9,723 nt of DNA from Rhodoferax sp. UBA6134 (GTDB taxonomy: Bacteria; Pseudomonadota; Gammaproteobacteria; Burkholderiales; Burkholderiaceae_C), in contig DIVK01000022.1 of NCBI GenBank assembly GCA_002422455.1, positions 1 through 9,723 on the forward strand, in the 5' to 3' direction. Under the pieces are notes generated by a model. The model was not told the DNA's origin. It did not search any database and saw only the letters and a program-made list of their open reading frames with translations. Of the stretch, positions 5,234-9,723 are shown one piece after another (position 1 is the stretch's first letter; each line of letters opens with the position of its first letter). The position numbers and the translations under genes were made by a program.

Positions 5234-7957
5234 ATGCAAGGAACAACCAGGCAAAAGCCGGAACGACGGCAAGATTGGCATCACATTTCCATGGAAGCCG
5301 TGCTTGCCGAACTGGACACGAGGTCTGCGGGCCTGAGCCAGGCTGAGGCGCAGGCACGGCTCGAAAGTCACGGTCCGAACCGCCTGCCGCAGGCGCCCAG
5401 ACGCAGTCTGCTCGTGCGCTTCCTTCTGCAATTCCACAATATCCTGATCTACGTGCTGCTCGGGTCCGCCCTCATCACGGGCTGGCTGCAACATTGGGCG
5501 GATACGGCCGTCATTCTGGCGGTAGTGATCGCAAACGCCATCATCGGCTTCATTCAGGAAGGCAAGGCTGAAAATGCGATGGATGCCATCCGCCAGATGC
5601 TGGCCCCTCACGCTGCCGTGCTGCGCGGCAATGAGCGCCATACCGTTGAAGGTGAAAACCTGGTGCCGGGTGACATCGTTCTGCTGGAGGCCGGCGACAA
5701 GGTACCCGCCGATCTGCGCCTGTTGCAAACGCATGGGCTCCAGATTCAGGAAGCAATTCTCACGGGCGAATCGCTTCCTGTGGAAAAGCGTACCCAACCG
5801 GTCGCCGCCGATGCGGCACTGGGAGATCGTTCCTGCATGGCGTTCAGCGGCACGCTCGTCACCAGCGGTCAGTGCAAAGGGGTGGTGGTGGCCACGGGCA
5901 AGGCAACCGAGATCGGGCGCATCAGCGGAATGCTGTCCGGAGTCGAGACCCTGACCACGCCGCTGGTCCGGCAGATGGACGTGTTCGCCAAGTGGCTGAC
6001 TTTCCTGATCCTGCTGATCGCCGCACTCATGCTTGTATTCGGCTATTTCGTGGAGCATTTCGACTTCACCACCCTGTTCATGGCCGTGGTCGGATTGTCG
6101 GTGGCAGCCATACCGGAAGGATTGCCTGCCGTGCTGACCATCACGCTGGCCATCGGCGTGCATGCCATGGCACGGCGCAACGCCATCGTGCGCCGTCTGC
6201 CCGCCATTGAAACGCTGGGCTCGGTGTCCGTCATCTGCACGGACAAGACCGGCACCCTCACCCGCAACGAAATGATGGTGGCTTGCGTGCTCACAAGCGA
6301 GCAGACTTTTGTCATTGAAGGAACAGGCTATGAACCGGTGGGCGCCATCACGCTGAAAGGCCGCGCCGTCACCCGTGAGGCGCATCCGCCGCTGGCAGAG
6401 CTGGGCCGCGCGGCGGCGCTGTGCAATGATGCGGCGCTGCACGAACATGACGGCGTCTGGACGGTGGAAGGCGACCCGATGGAGGGCGCACTGCTGGCAT
6501 TTTCCGGCAAGGCCGGCATTGAAGACGGCGAGGAGCGCCGCGCATGGGCGCGCACCGACACCATTGCCTTCGATTCCAGGCACCGCTTCATGGCGACGCT
6601 GCACCATGATCATGAAAACCATGCCTTCATCCATGTCAAAGGCGCGCCGGAGAAGATTATTTCCATGTGCAGGGAGCAGCGCACGACAGCCGGCGGCACA
6701 GCCCCGCTGAGCGCGACCTACTGGCGCGAGAAGGCCGATGACATCGCCGCGCAAGGTCAGCGCGTGCTGGCGCTCGCGGTCAGGCCCGTGAAGCCGGAAT
6801 TGACCGTGCTTGAGCATGCCGACGTGGAAAGTTCGCTGGTGCTGATCGGCATGGTCGGACTGATCGACCCGCCGCGACCCGAAGCGATTGCGGCAGTGGC
6901 AGAGTGCCACACGGCCGGCATCCGCGTGAAAATGATTACCGGTGACCATGCGGGCACGGCAACGGCGATAGGACTGCAAATCGGCCTGCAAAACGCCAGC
7001 CAGGTGTTGACAGGCGCGGACCTGGACCGCATGGACGATGCGACGCTGGCGGCCGCGGTGCTGGAGACGGACATTTTCGCCCGTACCAGCCCCGAACACA
7101 AACTCCGGCTTGTGATGGCTCTGCAAGCGCACGGCATGACGGTCGCCATGACGGGTGACGGGGTCAATGACGCGCCGGCGCTCAAACGCGCCGACGCGGG
7201 CATCGCCATGGGTTTGAAAGGCAGCGAAGCCGCCAAGGAAGCAGCGGAACTGGTGCTGGCGGATGACAATTTCGCCTCTATCGTTGCCGCCGTACGCGAA
7301 GGTCGCACGGTGTACGACAACATCAAAAAAGTCATCAGTTGGACGCTGCCCACGAACGCGGGCGAAGCCCTGACGATTATCGTGGCGCTGCTTTTGGGCA
7401 CAACATTGCCGGTGACGCCGATCCAGATTCTGTGGGTCAACCTGATTACCGCCGTCACGCTTGGCCTGGCACTGGCCTTCGAGCCGACGGAGAAAAACAC
7501 CATGCGCCGCCCTCCGCGTCCGCGCAACGAGCCCTTGCTGACGGGCGCATTGGCCTGGCATATCGTGCTGGTGGCCATGCTGTTCCTGGGCGGCGTATAC
7601 GGCATTCATGCTTATGCCATCGACCGCGGTTACTCGGTGGAACTGGCCCGTACCCTCGCGCTCAATGCGCTGGTGGTGATGGAAATTTTTCATCTCTTCT
7701 TCATCCGCAACATTCACGGCACTTCGCTGACATGGCAGGCGCTGCGCGGCACGAAGGTGGTGTGGCTGACCGTCGGCATCGTCACCATCGCGCAGTTCGC
7801 CATCACCTACCTGCCTACCTTGCAGTCCCTATTTGCCACGCAAGCGGTCCCCCTGTTGGACGGCCTGCTCATCATCGGGGTGGGAGTCACGCTGTTTGCC
7901 ATCATCGAGATTGAAAAACAGCTGCGCCTGCGTCTGCGCTCGATGCAAACACCATGA
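5234..7957 (+). CDS. P-type (P2, PacL/CtpF-like) cation-transporting ATPase
   Basis: A 907-aa inner-membrane pump that moves a cation using an aspartyl-phosphate intermediate. In order: cation-ATPase N-terminal domain (about 14-60), M1 (63-83) and M2 (90-108), actuator domain with TGES (177-180), M4 with IPEGLP (Glu295), phosphorylation site DKTGTLT (Asp337), nucleotide site KGAPE (Lys469), MITGDH, the hinge TGDGVNDAP (Asp642 and Asp645), then M5-M10. All catalytic motifs are intact. Ion-site residues by alignment to SERCA from memory: Glu295, Asn708 and Glu711 (NAGE, M5), Asn736 (M6) and Glu817 (M8) are kept, but the M6 Asp800 equivalent is Ala740 (WVNLITAV). Length and the LAFEP stretch resemble mycobacterial CtpF. 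ATG 5234 is chosen for its CGGAAG site; an in-frame TTG at 5201 and ATG at 5291 are alternatives. It is probably co-transcribed with the Na/Pi gene. The ion could be Ca2+, Na+ or another cation. Confidence 0.93.
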   Translation: MQGTTRQKPERRQDWHHISMEAVLAELDTRSAGLSQAEAQARLESHGPNRLPQAPRRSLLVRFLLQFHNILIYVLLGSALITGWLQHWADTAVILAVVIANAIIGFIQEGKAENAMDAIRQMLAPHAAVLRGNERHTVEGENLVPGDIVLLEAGDKVPADLRLLQTHGLQIQEAILTGESLPVEKRTQPVAADAALGDRSCMAFSGTLVTSGQCKGVVVATGKATEIGRISGMLSGVETLTTPLVRQMDVFAKWLTFLILLIAALMLVFGYFVEHFDFTTLFMAVVGLSVAAIPEGLPAVLTITLAIGVHAMARRNAIVRRLPAIETLGSVSVICTDKTGTLTRNEMMVACVLTSEQTFVIEGTGYEPVGAITLKGRAVTREAHPPLAELGRAAALCNDAALHEHDGVWTVEGDPMEGALLAFSGKAGIEDGEERRAWARTDTIAFDSRHRFMATLHHDHENHAFIHVKGAPEKIISMCREQRTTAGGTAPLSATYWREKADDIAAQGQRVLALAVRPVKPELTVLEHADVESSLVLIGMVGLIDPPRPEAIAAVAECHTAGIRVKMITGDHAGTATAIGLQIGLQNASQVLTGADLDRMDDATLAAAVLETDIFARTSPEHKLRLVMALQAHGMTVAMTGDGVNDAPALKRADAGIAMGLKGSEAAKEAAELVLADDNFASIVAAVREGRTVYDNIKKVISWTLPTNAGEALTIIVALLLGTTLPVTPIQILWVNLITAVTLGLALAFEPTEKNTMRRPPRPRNEPLLTGALAWHIVLVAMLFLGGVYGIHAYAIDRGYSVELARTLALNALVVMEIFHLFFIRNIHGTSLTWQALRGTKVVWLTVGIVTIAQFAITYLPTLQSLFATQAVPLLDGLLIIGVGVTLFAIIEIEKQLRLRLRSMQTP

Positions 7958-8009
7958 GACACCGTCAAACCCGGTTTGCACCCGCCGCCACGGCGACCTG
8001 GGGGTGGCC

Positions 8010-9617
8010 ATGAGCTTGTGGGCGCTGTCGACCAGTCTGGCCGGTGGCCTGGGCCTGTTTTTGCTGGGCATGTCGATGATGACCGATGGCCTCAAGCTCG
8101 CCGCCGGGCCGGCCCTCGAACGCATCCTGACCGGGGCCACCCGCACGCGCTGGCATGCACTCGGCTCAGGCATCATGGTAACGGCGCTGGTGCAGTCGTC
8201 GAGCGCCATCACCGTGGCGGCAATCGGTTTCGTCAATGCCGGACTGCTTTCACTGGGGCCGGCACTGTGGGTGCTGTTCGGTGCCAACGTTGGCACCACG
8301 ATGACGGGCTGGATCGTCGCCCTGATCGGGCTCAAGTTCAAAATCGAGGCGCTCGCCCTGCCGCTGATCGGCATCGGCGTTGTGCTGCGCCTGACCGGCA
8401 ATGGCCAGCGGCGCGGCGCCATCGGCACGGCGCTGGCTGGCTTCGGTCTGCTGTTTCTCGGCATCGCCATGCTGCAGCAATCATTTTTCGGACTGACCGG
8501 GCAGGTGAGCCTGCCGCAAGGCGAAGGCCTGCTGGCGGTGGCCGCACAGGTCGGCGTGGGCGCGCTGATGACCGTGCTGATGCAGTCCTCAAGCGCCTCG
8601 ATGGTCATCGCGCTGACTGCCGCGCAGGGCGGCCTGCTGACGCTGCAAGGCGCGGCGGCGGTGGTGATCGGCGCCAACATCGGCACCACCGTGACCGCGC
8701 TGCTGGCGGCCATCGGCGCCACGCCCAACGCACGCCGGGCGGCGACCGCGCACGTGGTCTTCAACAGCATCACAGCCATCGCGGCACTGGCATTGCTGCC
8801 GTGGCTGATGCGCGCACTGGGTATCGCCCGCGAAGCCCTCGGCCTGCCTTCGGACCCGGCGGCCAAGCTGGCACTGTTCCACACCATCTTCAACGTGTTG
8901 GGCGTGCTGCTGATGTGGCCATTGGCCGACCACCTGACACGCTGGCTGCAGGCCCGCTTTCGGGCGAACGAGGAGGACGAGGCGAAGGCGCAGTACCTCG
9001 ACGACAACGTGCTGCAGGTGCCCTCGCTGGCTGTCGATGCACTCAAACGCGAAGTGGCGCGCATCGGCCATGTATCGGTGCGGATGGCGCGCGCGGCATT
9101 GAGCGGAACGGCCGCGCCCGCGCTGGCGCTCGACCAAGCCATCGTCACGCAACTTGATGCAGCGGTCGACGTCTTCGTCGAGCGCATGAACCGCAGCGCA
9201 ATGTCCCAACGCGCGAGCGAACAACTCGCACAGGTACTTCGGGTGCAGCGCTATCACCAGACCACCGCCGAGCAGGCCTATGCCGCAGCACCCATGCGGC
9301 GGCCAAACGGGGGCGACGACAGAACGGCAGCATTGCACCAGGCCTTCCTGCAGGCTGCCGACGTTCTGCTGGCGCTGTGCGACCCGCTGGCGCCTGAACC
9401 GGAGGCGGTCGTGGTGGACACCGCCGTCCTGAACATGGAATCGGCTTACGAAAACCTCAAGACCGGGCTGCTGACCGCAGTTGCCGCTGGCGGCGCGCGG
9501 CTCGTGGACACGGAGGAAACGTTGCGCCGCTACAGCGCCCTGCGCCGCGCCGCGCAGCAGGCAACCAAGGCACGGCGCCGCTGGCCCGCCGCTGCGGCTG
9601 AGCCCGGCGGATCATGA
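8010..9617 (+). CDS. Na+/phosphate cotransporter family protein with PhoU-like C-terminal domain
   Basis: A 535-aa inner-membrane protein of the Na/Pi cotransporter (NptA/YjbB, SLC34-like) family. The membrane half holds the family's duplicated signature: QSSSA at 62-66 and 192-196, each followed about 25 residues later by GANVGTT (91-97) and GANIGTT (221-227), an inverted-repeat transport core. Further hydrophobic helices and TAHVVFN (246-252) and FHTIFN (290-295) continue to about 312. From about 325 to the end the protein is soluble and helical, as in the PhoU-like domain of bacterial members. YjbB of E. coli is linked to phosphate export, others to Na+-driven uptake, so the direction is open. 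ATG 8010 is preferred because the protein then starts with its first helix after a G-rich stretch (8000-8007). The same frame is open further upstream but overlaps the ATPase gene. It lies 52 bp after the ATPase stop, so an operon is likely. Confidence 0.92.
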   Translation: MSLWALSTSLAGGLGLFLLGMSMMTDGLKLAAGPALERILTGATRTRWHALGSGIMVTALVQSSSAITVAAIGFVNAGLLSLGPALWVLFGANVGTTMTGWIVALIGLKFKIEALALPLIGIGVVLRLTGNGQRRGAIGTALAGFGLLFLGIAMLQQSFFGLTGQVSLPQGEGLLAVAAQVGVGALMTVLMQSSSASMVIALTAAQGGLLTLQGAAAVVIGANIGTTVTALLAAIGATPNARRAATAHVVFNSITAIAALALLPWLMRALGIAREALGLPSDPAAKLALFHTIFNVLGVLLMWPLADHLTRWLQARFRANEEDEAKAQYLDDNVLQVPSLAVDALKREVARIGHVSVRMARAALSGTAAPALALDQAIVTQLDAAVDVFVERMNRSAMSQRASEQLAQVLRVQRYHQTTAEQAYAAAPMRRPNGGDDRTAALHQAFLQAADVLLALCDPLAPEPEAVVVDTAVLNMESAYENLKTGLLTAVAAGGARLVDTEETLRRYSALRRAAQQATKARRRWPAAAAEPGGS

Positions 9618-9723
9618 TGATCAAGAGCAACGACATGAGACGGCAAGTGTCCTCAGGCCGCCCCGATATGCGGTACCAATCCGCTGGTGGACTGCCCCCC
9701 CTTGAGCGCGGCAGTAAAGGCCA
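9614..9723 (+). CDS. Possible start of an unidentified gene, cut by the right edge
   Basis: The cotransporter stop lies in ATGATGA: an ATG at 9614-9616 overlaps the TGA at 9615-9617, and the new frame remains open for 36 codons to the end of the window. The predicted start MMIKSNDMRR is followed by sequence rich in Gly, Pro and Arg. No family is recognised. No clear Shine-Dalgarno sequence precedes it, although the overlapping stop could allow coupling. In a GC-rich genome an open frame of this length is not strong evidence. A minus-strand gene entering from the right is equally possible. Confidence 0.2.
   Translation, partial: MMIKSNDMRRQVSSGRPDMRYQSAGGLPPLERGSKG

Noticed and set aside
5213..7717. 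834-aa open frame on the minus strand opposite the P-type ATPase
   Set aside because: Its product is rich in His, Arg, Gln and Gly and has no family motifs. It mirrors the codon pattern of the ATPase gene, whose catalytic motifs are all intact on the plus strand.
7833..8009. N-terminal extension of the Na/Pi protein into the ATPase gene
   Set aside because: The extension is Cys/Arg-rich and out of frame with the ATPase coding sequence. Membrane-protein features begin only at the ATG at 8010.
7829..9187. 452-aa minus-strand frame opposite the Na/Pi gene
   Set aside because: Ser/Ala/Pro/Arg-rich shadow of the transporter frame. The duplicated QSSSA signature proves the plus strand is coding.

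Overview
The window looks like a chromosomal segment of a GC-rich betaproteobacterium. The GcvP, PotGHI and RraA sequences and the Lys/Ala-rich SWIB-domain protein all fit Burkholderiales, probably Comamonadaceae. This placement rests on recalled family resemblance, not on a search. No transposase, integrase, tRNA, rRNA or CRISPR array is visible. The gene content is ordinary core and transport functions.

Layout. (1) Bases 3-803, plus strand: the C-terminal 266 residues of glycine decarboxylase (gcvP), cut by the left edge but including the PLP-binding lysine. (2) Bases 794-3730, minus strand: a tightly packed polyamine-type ABC importer read potG-potH-potI. It has one ATPase and two permeases but no substrate-binding protein (potF) in view. 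potI ends tail-to-tail with gcvP, overlapping it by 10 bp. (3) Bases 3815-4336, minus strand: rraA, upstream of potG with no obvious terminator between them. (4) Bases 4337-4658: an intergenic region of about 320 bp, AT-richer toward its right side, holding the divergent control regions of rraA and of the next gene. (5) Bases 4659-5072, plus strand: a small basic protein with a histone-H1-like PAKKAA tail joined to a SWIB/MDM2 domain, closed by a very clear intrinsic terminator (5094-5125). (6) Bases 5234-7957 and 8010-9617, plus strand: a P2-type cation ATPase followed after 52 bp by a Na+/phosphate cotransporter-family protein with a PhoU-like tail, probably one operon. (7) The last 106 bases hold no recognisable gene. 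One reading frame starts with an ATG that overlaps the cotransporter stop and stays open to the edge.

How the genes may work together. PotGHI would energise uptake of a polyamine or similar cationic solute using a binding protein encoded elsewhere. The P-type ATPase and Na/Pi protein could link cation extrusion with phosphate movement, but the ATPase ion is uncertain because one SERCA-type Ca2+ ligand is replaced by Ala. The SWIB/histone-like protein probably acts on nucleoid DNA. I found no convincing novel system. The points most worth checking are the substituted residues in RraA and the ATPase, the missing potF, the ambiguous potG start with a small overlapping upstream ORF, and the SWIB/histone-tail protein.
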